DNA from: Chryseobacterium turcicum
GTDB taxonomy: Bacteria; Bacteroidota; Bacteroidia; Flavobacteriales; Weeksellaceae
DNA: 64,000 nt
Direction: 5' to 3'
NCBI RefSeq assembly: GCF_021010565.1
Contig: NZ_JAJNAY010000001.1
Coordinates: forward strand, 2,894,001 to 2,958,000
A model generated the notes under the pieces. It did not search any database. It saw only the letters and a program-made list of their open reading frames with translations, and was not told the origin of the DNA. Numbering within the stretch: position 1 is the first letter of the stretch; every line of letters begins with the position of its first letter. A program made the translations under genes and the position numbers. Below, in pieces: positions 41,109-54,900 of the stretch.

Positions 41109-42200
41109 ATGAAAAAACTTTACACAAGTATAGGATTATTTTTAGCTACATTATTAAGCGCACAGGTTCCACAAGCTTTTAGTTACCAAACAATTGCTTT
41201 TAACGCAGCTGGAGCTCCAATTGCCAATGGAAACGTAGCTTTAAAGATCAGTATTTTAGAAAACTCAGCTACAGGAACTGTTTTATATACAGAAACACAC
41301 AACAAAACAACCAATGCTAAAGGTTTAGTTAATTTAAATATCGGACAAGGAACTGCAACAACAGGAACTTTTGGAGGAATTAACTGGGGAGCAAACACAA
41401 AATTTTTAAAAGTAGAGATGGATCCTGCGGGAGGTTCTAACTATACAAATGTTGGAGTAAATCAACTGATGAGTGTACCTTATTCCCAAGTTAGTAAAAC
41501 AGTTGTAACTGGATCTGGGCAAGGAATTACACTTACTTCTCCGAATGGAACACCTTATACTTTGAACGTAAGTGACTCAGGAACGTTGAGTTTACCGACT
41601 ACATCAAGTTCTAGTTCAACTGCCCCTACAAATCTTTATATGTATGGTTCACATAACAGTTTTAATGCTACCACTGCTGAATTATTAAGAAATGTTGGAA
41701 ATAAAAAAATCGGATATAGATACTTACCTGCAAATACTCAATTAAAATTCATTTCATCACAAGCTAATGGTGCCCAAGTTTATGGAGTGGGTAGCCAATC
41801 TGTTTTAGTGCCCAATGGTAGTGACTTTAATATTTCTTCCAATGGTTTCTACGAAATTGCCATTACAGATTATGGTCTATCTGCAACTATAGCAGCAGAA
41901 AATATTATGCCTTCTGTAGATTTCATTGGTAGTTATCCGTCATCAATGACACCTTTATCGTATAATGTAACAAATAATACATTTTCTACACAAGTTTTTG
42001 GAATTACAAATGTGATGGCTTCTACTTTTGTAATTACTGTAGGTGATGAAGAATATGGTGATAATTTAAGTGATGGTAATATTGATGTGGGAGGAGCTCC
42101 TATTACATTTCCAAATTTGACTTCAACTCCTAAAAATTATCAAATCACATTTACAATAAACTTTAACGGCACAGGAACATATACAATCACACAATTATAA
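41109..42200 (+). CDS. Secreted protein with a common Bacteroidetes N-terminal domain
   Basis: A 363-residue protein with a signal peptide (1-18, LSAQVP). The first 120 residues match a domain seen at the front of many Bacteroidetes surface proteins (QAFSYQTIAFNAAGAPIANG, ETHNKTTNAKGLVNLNIGQG, WGANTKFLKVEMDPAGGSNY). The remaining 240 residues are Ser/Thr/Asn-rich beta strands ending TFTINFNGTGTYTITQL, without a T9SS sorting domain. It probably acts with the small T9SS protein encoded 12 bases upstream and ends in a strong terminator. Function unknown; adhesin-like by composition. Confidence 0.75.
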   Translation: MKKLYTSIGLFLATLLSAQVPQAFSYQTIAFNAAGAPIANGNVALKISILENSATGTVLYTETHNKTTNAKGLVNLNIGQGTATTGTFGGINWGANTKFLKVEMDPAGGSNYTNVGVNQLMSVPYSQVSKTVVTGSGQGITLTSPNGTPYTLNVSDSGTLSLPTTSSSSSTAPTNLYMYGSHNSFNATTAELLRNVGNKKIGYRYLPANTQLKFISSQANGAQVYGVGSQSVLVPNGSDFNISSNGFYEIAITDYGLSATIAAENIMPSVDFIGSYPSSMTPLSYNVTNNTFSTQVFGITNVMASTFVITVGDEEYGDNLSDGNIDVGGAPITFPNLTSTPKNYQITFTINFNGTGTYTITQL

Positions 42201-42204
42201 ATTT

Positions 42205-42228
42205 AAAGAGGCAATAGCCTCTTTTTTT
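42205..42228 (+). terminator. Terminator after the T9SS pair
   Basis: AAAGAGGC (42205-42212) pairs with GCCTCTTT (42217-42224) across AATA, followed by T residues. It lies five bases after the stop codon. Confidence 0.85.
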
Positions 42229-42262
42229 ATGTAAAGATTCCAAATAAAACAATCATAATCAC

Positions 42263-42270
42263 TAAATTTG
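42263..42270 (+). promoter_or_regulatory. Candidate -7 element for icd (TAAATTTG)
   Basis: A full TAnnTTTG match 36 bases before the ATG at 42306, between the preceding terminator and the gene. No -33 TTG is evident. Confidence 0.5.
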
Positions 42271-42287
42271 TGAAACTAAAAATTTAA

Positions 42288-44525
<2,238 letters not shown>

Positions 44526-44548
44526 TTTTCAGATTTAATATAAATTGA

Positions 44549-44576
44549 AAGCTCCTTTTTTAAGGAGCTTTTTTGT
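44549..44576 (+). terminator. Intrinsic terminator after icd
   Basis: AAGCTCCTT (44549-44557) pairs with AAGGAGCTT (44562-44570), followed by TTTTG. It lies 24 bases past the icd stop. Confidence 0.85.
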
Positions 44577-44664
44577 TTTTTTAAACACGAATGACACGAA
44601 TATTTTTCACGAATTACACAATTTTATTTTCAATAAAGAATTGTAAAAAGTTTAAATTTTAAGT

Positions 44665-44728
44665 TTCTGCTAAAGCCAATCTTTCTATTACAAAGAAATA
44701 AGCGGGCTAAAGCCCGCTTATATTGATA
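44665..44728. repeat. Interspersed repeat with hairpin AAGCGGGC-TAAA-GCCCGCTT
   Basis: The hairpin at 44700-44719 has the same TAAA loop and the same upstream elements (GCTAAAGCC, ATTACAAA) as the repeat at 10981-11085, so both are copies of one dispersed family. It may also terminate the MFS gene, which ends nearby on the minus strand. Confidence 0.6.
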
Positions 44729-44777
44729 TTAATTAGCTCAAAAATAGAGATTTATCAAAAAACTAATTCCTAATTAA

Positions 44778-45968
44778 TCAAACATGTGCCTTTCTCCATT
44801 TAATCATACTCAAAATAAACAATCCTAAAACTCCTAGCAGAAAATATCCTTCAGCTACTTCCATTTGGATTTGAGGTTTGATAATCGCAACAATTCCATA
44901 GCTTAGTGCTGAGGTGATGATAAAGACTACTCCACCGGTCATTCCGCCTGCAAGTCCGGCAGAATTTGGAAATCTTCCGATACAGTAAGAGAAATAATTA
45001 TTAAAAATAAATCCGGCTGTGACATGAATAACAAATGCAAAAGCAACGAGACTGTAGATATTATTAGAAAAATAGGAAGCCATAAACATCAAAACAATTA
45101 AAAATAATTGAATAAAATTCGCATATCTAATCTTAGGTAAAAATGCTTTCTCAATCAGTGCTTTCCCAAGAAAACCACCCGCCATCCATGCAAATCCTAA
45201 AATTAAAGAAATATAGCCTGCGGTTACTTCAGAATAGCCCATTTTATGCTCAATAATAAAAGATCCGCAAAGATTAAAAAACATAATCATCGAATAGCTG
45301 ATTCCGCACATCACCATTCCGTAGAAAAAATCTTTGGCTTTAAACATAGAATCATATTCTTTCAGTAAAAATTCTACATGAAAAGGGTTTCTTTTCTTTA
45401 ATGTCTCACCAGAAAAAATCAGTTCTAAAATTAAAAGAACCAAACTATATCCTGCCAAAACATAGAAATTCGACTGCCATCCGAAAATTTTCTGTAAATA
45501 ACCACCAATAAAAGGGGCGATTATCGGACCGACAGACCAAACAATCGTCATAATACTAAGATAATGTTTCCGCTCATCACCTTCATAAACATCGACAAAA
45601 AAAGCCCGTTTTGAAACCACTGCAAATCCTGATAAAATCCCCTGCAAAACACGCATTGCATAAATAACGAATATATTTTGTGTCGTTGCAGTAATCAAAA
45701 AAGAAACGACAAACAAAGCTAAAGAAGCCATTGAAATTTTGTACCGGCCGAAAGAATCAACAATACTTCCTGCGAAAAACTGAGTGATCCCGTAACTAAT
45801 CAGAAATATCGATAATGTAAGCTGAATATTGCTTTCCGGTTGATGAAGTTCAGTTGCCATACTCGGCATAGAAGGAAGATAAATATCGGTCGTCAAACCC
45901 GACATCGGAATCATTGCAAAAGCCAAAATCGTTGCAATGAATTTATTTTTCTCTTTGAGTGTTACCAT
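44778..45968 (-). CDS. MFS transporter, Bcr/CflA-type drug efflux
   Basis: A 396-residue inner-membrane transporter with 12 predicted helices. The Bcr/CflA family pattern is present: LTTDIYLPSMPSMATELHQ, QLTLSIFLISYGITQFFAGS and FGRYKISMASLALFVVS, then MRVLQGILSGFAVVSKRAFF. These proteins export drugs or sulfonamide-like compounds, sometimes with other roles. The gene follows an aldo/keto reductase gene after 76 bases on the same strand. Confidence 0.9.
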   Translation of the reverse strand: MVTLKEKNKFIATILAFAMIPMSGLTTDIYLPSMPSMATELHQPESNIQLTLSIFLISYGITQFFAGSIVDSFGRYKISMASLALFVVSFLITATTQNIFVIYAMRVLQGILSGFAVVSKRAFFVDVYEGDERKHYLSIMTIVWSVGPIIAPFIGGYLQKIFGWQSNFYVLAGYSLVLLILELIFSGETLKKRNPFHVEFLLKEYDSMFKAKDFFYGMVMCGISYSMIMFFNLCGSFIIEHKMGYSEVTAGYISLILGFAWMAGGFLGKALIEKAFLPKIRYANFIQLFLIVLMFMASYFSNNIYSLVAFAFVIHVTAGFIFNNYFSYCIGRFPNSAGLAGGMTGGVVFIITSALSYGIVAIIKPQIQMEVAEGYFLLGVLGLFILSMIKWRKAHV

Positions 45969-46044
45969 TCGTTATTAAATCTTTTCATAGAAACCCAAAT
46001 TGTCGGAAATTTTATCAGCAATCTGGATTTTGTTTTGGAAGTTT

Positions 46045-47046
46045 TTAGTTATTCACCAATTTCATAGAACCTTCACTATATCTTTCCCCGATATTTGGAT
46101 ATTTTTTAAGAAGAGAATCGATAGTTTCTAAATCTGATGGAGAAAGTTCAAGATTAATTGCTTCAATATTTTCTTCAAGATATTTTCTACGCTTTGTTCC
46201 CGGAATCGGAATAATATCTTCACCTTGATTTAACACCCATGCAAGTGCTAACTGTGTTCCCTTTACTCCTTTTGAAGCAGCAAAATCATTAATTTCTTTA
46301 GCTAAATTTTTATTGTTTTCCAGATTTTCGGACTGATAACGAGGTAAAGATTTTCTGAAATCTTCATCACTAAAATTTTGAGCCTCATTAATATTAGAAA
46401 AAAGACCTCTCGCCAAAGGGGAATAAGGAACTAAAGTAATTCCTAGTTCTCTAATTGTCGGTAAAATTTCTTTTTCAACATCTTTAGTTAAAATAGAATA
46501 TTCTGACTGCAACGCTGTAATCGGATGAATTTTATTGGCTTTTCTAATTGATTCTGTAGAAGCTTCAGACAAACCTAAATATCTCACTTTTCCGGCTTTT
46601 ACTAAATCTGCCATTGCACCAACTGTTTCTTCAATAGGAATATTAGGGTCTACTCTGTGAGCATAATACAAATCAATCTCATTAATTTTCAATCTTTGAA
46701 GACTTAAATCAACTGCTTTTTTAATCCATTCCGGGGAGCCATCAAAATAGGTTCCGGGAGCACCACTGTGATTGGCTTTTCCATCTTTAAACCTAAATCC
46801 AAATTTTGTAGCAATAAAAATTTTGTCACGGTTCGGAACTAATACTTTCGAAATCAACTTTTCATTTTCTCCGTTGGCGTACATGTCTGCAGTATCCAAA
46901 AAATTCACACCTAAATCTAAAGCCCTGTGCAAAGTACTGATACTTTCCTGTTCATCTGTTGGTCCGTATGCAAAACTCATTCCCATACATCCTAAACCGA
47001 TCGCAGATAACTGCTCTTCTGTTTTTCCTAATTTTCTAAATTTCAT
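46045..47046 (-). CDS. Aldo/keto reductase
   Basis: A 333-residue AKR enzyme. The catalytic tetrad segments are visible: [20 protein letters not shown] (Asp and Tyr), [10 protein letters not shown] (Lys) and YYAHRVDPN (His). The NADPH-binding C-terminal part has [20 protein letters not shown]. The start [20 protein letters not shown] is typical of the AKR13/YakC-type group that acts on aldehydes and ketones. It is 88 bases after an AraC-type gene and 76 before an MFS exporter on the same strand, so the three may form a detoxification unit. Confidence 0.93.
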   Translation of the reverse strand: MKFRKLGKTEEQLSAIGLGCMGMSFAYGPTDEQESISTLHRALDLGVNFLDTADMYANGENEKLISKVLVPNRDKIFIATKFGFRFKDGKANHSGAPGTYFDGSPEWIKKAVDLSLQRLKINEIDLYYAHRVDPNIPIEETVGAMADLVKAGKVRYLGLSEASTESIRKANKIHPITALQSEYSILTKDVEKEILPTIRELGITLVPYSPLARGLFSNINEAQNFSDEDFRKSLPRYQSENLENNKNLAKEINDFAASKGVKGTQLALAWVLNQGEDIIPIPGTKRRKYLEENIEAINLELSPSDLETIDSLLKKYPNIGERYSEGSMKLVNN

Positions 47047-47074
47047 GATAACTTGTGATTTAAAATTTATTGTA

Positions 47075-47082
47075 CAAAATTA
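47075..47082 (-). promoter_or_regulatory. Candidate -7 element for the aldo/keto reductase (TAATTTTG)
   Basis: CAAAATTA on the plus strand, 28 bases before the start codon. The extended CAAAATTATAA also occurs upstream of the AraC gene at 48045. Confidence 0.5.
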
Positions 47083-47124
47083 TAACTGAAATTTCCCGAT
47101 TGTAATATACAATTCAAACGAAGA

Positions 47125-47143
47125 ATTATAAAATTCAAACAAC
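47125..47143. repeat. 19-bp direct repeat at the 3' end of the AraC gene
   Basis: ATTATAAAATTCAAACAAC spans the stop codon of the AraC gene (47135-47137). An identical copy lies at 48049-48067, just upstream of the same gene's start, so the gene is bracketed by the repeat. Confidence 0.75.
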
Positions 47144-48040
47144 CGCTGTTCGAACAGCATTGGGTGTTATTCCTGTTTGTTTTTTGAAATAATTAGTAAA
47201 GTATGCTGGTTCTTCAAAACCTAATCCGTAGGCAATTTCAGAGATATTCCAGTCAGTGTGTTTAAGCAATGCATTGGCTTCCTGAATAATTCTTGAGGTA
47301 ATCTGCTGACTGGTTGTTCTTCCCGTAATTTCTTTTACAGAACGGTTTAATGAGTTGACGTGAATTGACAAATTTTCTGCATAATCAACCGGACTTTTTA
47401 ACTTTAAAAAACTTTCAGGACTATCGATTGGAAATTGCCTTTCCAATAATTCCATAAACAATGACGCGACTCTTTGTGAAGCATTCTGATAATGCTCAAA
47501 ACTTTCAGCAGGACGCATCTTTATTGTTTCATGAATCAAAAGGTGAAGATAAGCGCGCAACATATCGTATTTATGCAAATAATCAGATTGAATTTCGGTC
47601 ATCATTTTAATGAAAATATCGGTAACCGTTCTTTGTTGCTCTTCATCGATAAAGAAGACAGGAGTTCCTCCAATTCTGAAAAGCGGTGACTCCTGAAGGG
47701 TTCCCAATCTATTTCCATCGTGCAGAAAATGATCGGTAAACAAACAGAAAAATCCTTTTTGATTATCATTCTCAGCTTCCCATGAATAAGGAATGACAGG
47801 ATTAGAAAACAATAAGGCAGGTTTATCAACGTAAATCCACTTATCTGCATAATGAAGTTTACCTTTTCCGATAATTAATGAAATTTTATAATAATCTCTT
47901 CGGCTGTACGGCGTAATTGACGAACAATTTTCTCGCGAAAACACATTAAAATGACCTACTCCGGGAGTTTTTATACATTGTAAACCTTGATTCTGAGCAT
48001 TGCGCTCATAAAAGCCTTTTATTGTCTCTCTAGATTCCAT
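47135..48040 (-). CDS. AraC family transcriptional regulator
   Basis: A 301-residue protein. The N-terminal 170 residues form a cupin-like sensing domain (FNVFSRENCSSITPYSRRDY, YKISLIIGKGKLHYADKWIY), and the last 90 form the AraC DNA-binding domain (YAENLSIHVNSLNRSVKEI, then ISEIAYGLGFEEPAYFTNYF). It probably controls the aldo/keto reductase and MFS genes downstream. It is bracketed by identical 19-bp repeats and the -7 element upstream lies inside one, so autoregulation is possible. Inducer unknown. Confidence 0.88.
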   Translation of the reverse strand: MESRETIKGFYERNAQNQGLQCIKTPGVGHFNVFSRENCSSITPYSRRDYYKISLIIGKGKLHYADKWIYVDKPALLFSNPVIPYSWEAENDNQKGFFCLFTDHFLHDGNRLGTLQESPLFRIGGTPVFFIDEEQQRTVTDIFIKMMTEIQSDYLHKYDMLRAYLHLLIHETIKMRPAESFEHYQNASQRVASLFMELLERQFPIDSPESFLKLKSPVDYAENLSIHVNSLNRSVKEITGRTTSQQITSRIIQEANALLKHTDWNISEIAYGLGFEEPAYFTNYFKKQTGITPNAVRTAVV

Positions 48041-48044
48041 GGTT

Positions 48045-48052
48045 CAAAATTA
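48045..48052 (-). promoter_or_regulatory. Candidate -7 element for the AraC gene (TAATTTTG)
   Basis: CAAAATTA on the plus strand, four bases before the start codon. If used, the transcript would be leaderless or nearly so, and the element overlaps the 19-bp repeat at 48049-48067. Confidence 0.4.
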
Positions 48053-48067
48053 TAAAATTCAAACAAC
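48049..48067. repeat. 19-bp direct repeat upstream of the AraC gene
   Basis: Identical to 47125-47143 over all 19 bases and in the same orientation. It overlaps the candidate promoter. Confidence 0.75.
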
Positions 48068-48211
48068 AACATCATCGCTCAATAATAATCATTGATAAAT
48101 AAAATTTAAACACGATCTAAAATATAATTTCGTTAAGATTATTTAAATATGATCTTATTATCACTAAAAATTTGTAATTTTAAAGAAGAGTTTCACCAAG
48201 AATCAAACATT

Positions 48212-48499
48212 ATGGAAAATATAAAATTTGAATTATCACCTTATCAAGATGAGCTACAATTGTTAATTGATGATAAAAAAGTAGGTTATATGTCGATTTC
48301 CGTAGACGGAAGATTGCTTAATGTATATTACACCAAAATTGATGAAGATCTTGAAGGACATGGCTACGCAAAGCTGCTTTTAGACAAACTGGTTAATTAT
48401 GCAGAAGAAAAAGATCTAATGATTGACCCAGAATGTGATTTCGTAAGACAGCAGCTGGAAAATCATCCGAAAAGATATAAAGGAATTTGGCACGAATAG
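48212..48499 (+). CDS. Small GNAT-like N-acetyltransferase (Gcn5-related, YidJ-type)
   Basis: A 95-residue protein starting at MENIKFELSPYQDELQLLID; the frame is open 21 codons upstream but that stretch is not family-like. It has the compact Gcn5-related fold: GYMSISVDGRLLNVYYTKID and the acetyl-CoA loop EDLEGHGYAKLLLDKLVNYA (G-x-G-x-A), then DPECDFVRQQLENHPKRYKG. The family (PF14542) is half the usual GNAT length and its substrate is not established. It stands alone next to the IS630 element. Confidence 0.88.
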   Translation: MENIKFELSPYQDELQLLIDDKKVGYMSISVDGRLLNVYYTKIDEDLEGHGYAKLLLDKLVNYAEEKDLMIDPECDFVRQQLENHPKRYKGIWHE

Positions 48500-48571
48500 A
48501 AATTTGTTAAGCTTTTCTAAATATTTAAAAAATTACTTTTGTAAATTTTTAAACGCAAAGATTTAATTATA

Positions 48572-50560
<1,989 letters not shown>

Positions 50561-51388
50561 TTAAGCTACATTTTGATAAATTTTGTTTTGATTATTAAAC
50601 TCTTCTATTGTCTTAAAATTTAGTTTACCATGACGTCTTTTTTTGTTGTACCAAATTTCAATGTATTCAAAGATTTCTAACTGCATTTGTTCTTTTGTAA
50701 TGAGCTTGTTGCCATAAATGAGTTCCGTTTTTAATGATTTGAAAAAACTTTCAGCCACTGCATTATCCCAACAATTTCCTCTACGGCTCATACTTCTTGT
50801 GACGTTATAAAAATCTAATGTATTTACAAATTTTTTGCTTGCATATTGAACACCTCTGTCGCTATGAAAAATTAATCCATCTGCTGTTTTTCTGTTTTTG
50901 ACAGCCATTTTCCAGGCTGTAAGACTTGTTTCTTCTGTACTCATTCCCTTACTCAAACTCCATCCGATTATTTTTCGGTCGTATAAATCAATAACAGTTG
51001 TCAAGTACAAAAATCCTTCTTTGGTCTGGATATAAGTGATGTCTGAAACTCAAACTTTCGAGGATTTATCTGCTGTAAAGTTTCTGTCTAAGATGTTGTC
51101 TACTACCAAATAATTGTGTTTAGAGTTCGTAGTTACTTTAAATTTCTTGCTTAATTTACTTCTCAAACCCAGCTCCTTCATATATTTCGCCACCGTGATT
51201 CGCGATATTCTGTATCCTAATGAATTTAATTCAAAGGTAATTCTAGGGCTTCCATAGCGTTGTTTTGATGAAAAATAAATCGAAGTTATTTGCTCTTTTA
51301 TTTTTTCTTTCAAAAGCAGTCTACTGCTACTACATCTATTTTTCCATTTATAATAACCGCTGGAACTTAATTTTAAAATATTGCACAT
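50561..51388 (-). pseudogene. IS3 family transposase orfB with an in-frame stop, orfA missing
   Basis: Reading on one frame, the orfB begins MCNILKLSSSGYYKWKNR (with in-frame YDPIEK just before), continues with a helix-turn-helix-like part (RYGSPRITFELNSLGYRISR), and is cut by TGA at 51050-51052 where IS3 proteins have Trp (SSKV-W-VSDITY). The rest is the DDE core: FHSDRGVQYASKKF and DNAVAESFFKSLKTE. orfA is absent. The remnant begins 18 bases downstream of the lipoprotein's stop, in the same frame as that stop. Confidence 0.9.
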
Positions 51389-51406
51389 CTTTTCAATCGG
51401 GTCATA

Positions 51407-51949
51407 TTATTCATCCTTGAATTTAATAATATTATATTTTCCACCATAATCATCAAAACTTATCATATACCCTTCTAAAAACATTTTATATAAAATTGTT
51501 TGCATATCACTAGTCGAAAAACCTTTAGAATAAAAATAATATTTTTCTTTAATATCGGTCTGTTGAAAGTATTTTTCTATAATGAATTTTGTTGATAACT
51601 TCATAATTTCGGGATTCACTGTAAAAGTCTGGTATTTGTATTTAGCTGCAATTTCCGTATTTATTTCGAAACTTTGTCTTAGGGACATTTGTAAAAAACT
51701 ATGAAAATCTTTAAACCTATTTTTATAATGCTCATTGTAAAGAGTATTTAAAAAATTCACATTAGTCACTAAAATCAAAGAATTATCTGTTTTGACATAT
51801 AAGTTATATACTACATACTTTGAGGGTAATGATTCCTCTACCAATGCTATTTTTTCAATAAAAACATCTGAAATACTTGGGCTTGAACTTTGACTTTTTG
51901 AACACCCTATTATTAAAACAAAGGCAAAAAATATAACTTTTGATTTCAT
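51407..51949 (-). CDS. Putative lipoprotein, candidate immunity or partner protein of the RHS toxin
   Basis: A 180-residue protein with a lipobox (LIIGC, cysteine about residue 16), so a likely lipid-anchored periplasmic protein. The mature part is rich in Tyr, Lys and Phe, with no motif I recognise. It starts 12 bases after the giant RHS protein's stop, on the same strand. In polymorphic-toxin operons the small gene directly after the toxin usually encodes its immunity protein, and a lipoprotein would protect against a toxin acting in the envelope. That role is inference from position. Confidence 0.6.
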   Translation of the reverse strand: MKSKVIFFAFVLIIGCSKSQSSSPSISDVFIEKIALVEESLPSKYVVYNLYVKTDNSLILVTNVNFLNTLYNEHYKNRFKDFHSFLQMSLRQSFEINTEIAAKYKYQTFTVNPEIMKLSTKFIIEKYFQQTDIKEKYYFYSKGFSTSDMQTILYKMFLEGYMISFDDYGGKYNIIKFKDE

Positions 51950-51961
51950 ATATATTATTTA

Positions 51962-54900
51962 TTATTTCCGTTTTTGACTAGGAAGAATATAATTTTTAGG
52001 ATTTGGATTTACTTTTTCACCTCCATATGAAGTTCTTTTTTTTATTTTTTCCAAACCTCTTGCTCTATTTTCATCTTTTACAGCTCTTTGTTCTCTAGGA
52101 GAACTTGCTCCAGATAATCCGTTACCATCCGCATGGTTTCCTTGATCATAATCAAATTGATGTCGCATTTCATGAGCTACTGTCGAAAAATCCGAAAAGG
52201 GAATTTCCTCTAATTTTGTAAAGCTATCCTTTTCTTTTTTACTAAAATTGAAAACTGTCTGTGTTCCTATTTCACCTAAACCATTCCCATTAGGATAAAC
52301 ACCACTACCTTCTGTAGTAGTTCCTTCTACCCAATGTTTTTTTTCACTTGTTTCAAGAGTATGAAGCATCCCTTTTAAAACTTCGTCTTTGGAATGTTCT
52401 ATTTTTCGGTATTGAACAGCTAATGTAAATAATTCGGGGCTTCCTTTATGAGTTCGTCCATCATACTTAGCTCCAAGCTTTCCATTTTCCCAACGACGAA
52501 AACTCCCATTAGAATATTTCCATTGTTCTGTAGACTTTCCTTTGGAATCTCTTACTATATATATTATTTCTCTTCCATCTGGATCGATTGCATTTACCGG
52601 ATTATCAGCCACGTAAACATATGGAGAAAGACTCGGATACTTCTCTGCCAGCGGATCCACACCATACCAAATACTCAATCTTGGGTTATAATATCTCGCT
52701 CCATAATAGTACAATCCGGTGTCGTCATCTAACTCTTTTGCATTAAACTTAAACGGATTATTATACGTTCCGTCTGTCTGTTCATACATTGTTTCTCCAA
52801 AAGGTAAATTTAAGAAAAATTGCGTTGCTTCCGATTGGGAGTTGGTTACAAATGTAGCCGTTCCCAAATGATCGCCATGCAGATAGTATAAACCAGTATG
52901 CCAAGGTGTTTCTTTCAGTTCTACCGATAAATCACTACCAAGACCAGATTTTTCTAGATATTTTTCAAAATCTGACTTTACATCTGCTGGTTTTGCAGTG
53001 GGTTTATCTTCTGCTGTTCTATTGGTGTATAATACCGCAGGATCTTTAAATCTACCTGCACCGTCCATCACTCTGCTTGCAAATCTTTTTGGGCCTTCAA
53101 AGTAATGCTTTGTATACTGTCCTGTTGAGCTTACGGTAACGTAAGGATTAGGATATAATTTATACTCGAAAAGTTTCAGTTCATCAATTTTAACAGGTAT
53201 ACCGTTTTGATAAAGCTGTGAAGGGATTTCAAGTCCGTATTTAATAACCCTTTCTCCTTTATCATCGTAAGTATAGTACTGGTAAACACCTTTATAGTCA
53301 TCATAAAAAGCTCTTAAACGATCATGCTCGTCCCAGAACATTTGCTTTATTCCGTTCATATCTGTGTGTCCAATAGCATTACCATTCAGATCGTATTCAA
53401 AATATTCCATAGCTCCGGAAGTATCAGCTACCTTCTCTAGACGATGAGATCCGGCAATATATCCATAATTATTGTCATAAGTGTTTTCCGGTACAATATT
53501 CTGATCTTTTTCATGGTGCTGGTGTTTTCGTGTGATTCCACCTACATTATTGTATTCCATCGCAAGATTATAGGTCGATGGCGTAAAAGAAGTAATAGGT
53601 ATTGGTAGGTTTTCTTTACCACGAATGATGACCTCTCCAGTTTCTGTGCCAATCAACCTGTTTAGGGTATCATAATTCAGATTAAACTGGAATGCTCCGC
53701 CCATACCGTTTGCCAAAGGATCTGCCTCATTTTGAATCATACTGATATTGGAGAACTGATCGTATTTATACGTATTCTCCAACATCGTTTTATTGGTATT
53801 ATTCATGAGGTAATATCGTTTTAATTTTCTATTTTGTAGATTATAGACATAATTCTGGTGTGTACCATTACCATATTTAATTTTTAAACGTTCCTCATAA
53901 TTATCATATTTGATGTTCTCTATCAACGTTTCACCATAATTATTATCAACAGATTTAAGATTCCCTCCAAGATCATAATGATAAGAAACGATTTCATCAT
54001 CAGGATACTTGATTTTCGTCAAACGGTTCCAGCTATCATAGTTGAAATATGTTTTAAAATACATTTCAGGAATATGGTGACCACGAACTGTTTTCAGTTC
54101 CGAAATTACTTCTCCCATTCTTCCATACTTGTATACTGTATCTCCGGATCCGTCTACTTTTGTAACAATCTTACCTGCATTATTACCCGCGGTTGAAAGC
54201 CCATATTGATACTCTATGTTATTCGGGTTTTGATCTCCCGAAGGAAGATCAGGCAAGAATATTCCTAGTAATCGATCATAATCGTATTTATATTCTATAT
54301 AATGGGTATTAATGCTGGAGTCATTTAATAAGTTATCGGTTGTTAGTCTTCTGAGATTTCCTGCAGGATCATATTCGTAACTTGTAATACCTTTATCCGG
54401 GTGACGTTGCTGAATACGTCTTCCTGCAAGATCATAAGAATAACTTGTTACCATCCCTTCAGGGTCTTCAACAGAAGACAACTCACCAATAGGATTGTAT
54501 TTAAAAATTGTTGATAATGGCACAGTGTAGAAATAATCATCTTTCTGAATTATTTTACCTTCGGTATTGGTATAAGATTCAGACTTTTGATTGCCAAATT
54601 CTTCTGTGGTTTTCAACAAATTCCCAGAAATAGTATAATTGGTTGTTTTCGTATTAGTATCTTCATCTGTTGCAGTAATCACTCTGTCCCGATTGTCATA
54701 TGTTTGAGAGGTACTCGGACCGCTAAATCCGTTTACATTAAGATTTGTATTTACAAAAATTTCAAATTTAGGATGGTACTGTTTGATTGTTCTTCCCAAT
54801 ATATCAAAAACAGCAGGTCCGGATACAGAACGTCTTTCATAACCATCAAGTTCAATATCTTTTTTTACCTGTACCACTCTTCCCAAAAAGTCGGCATATG

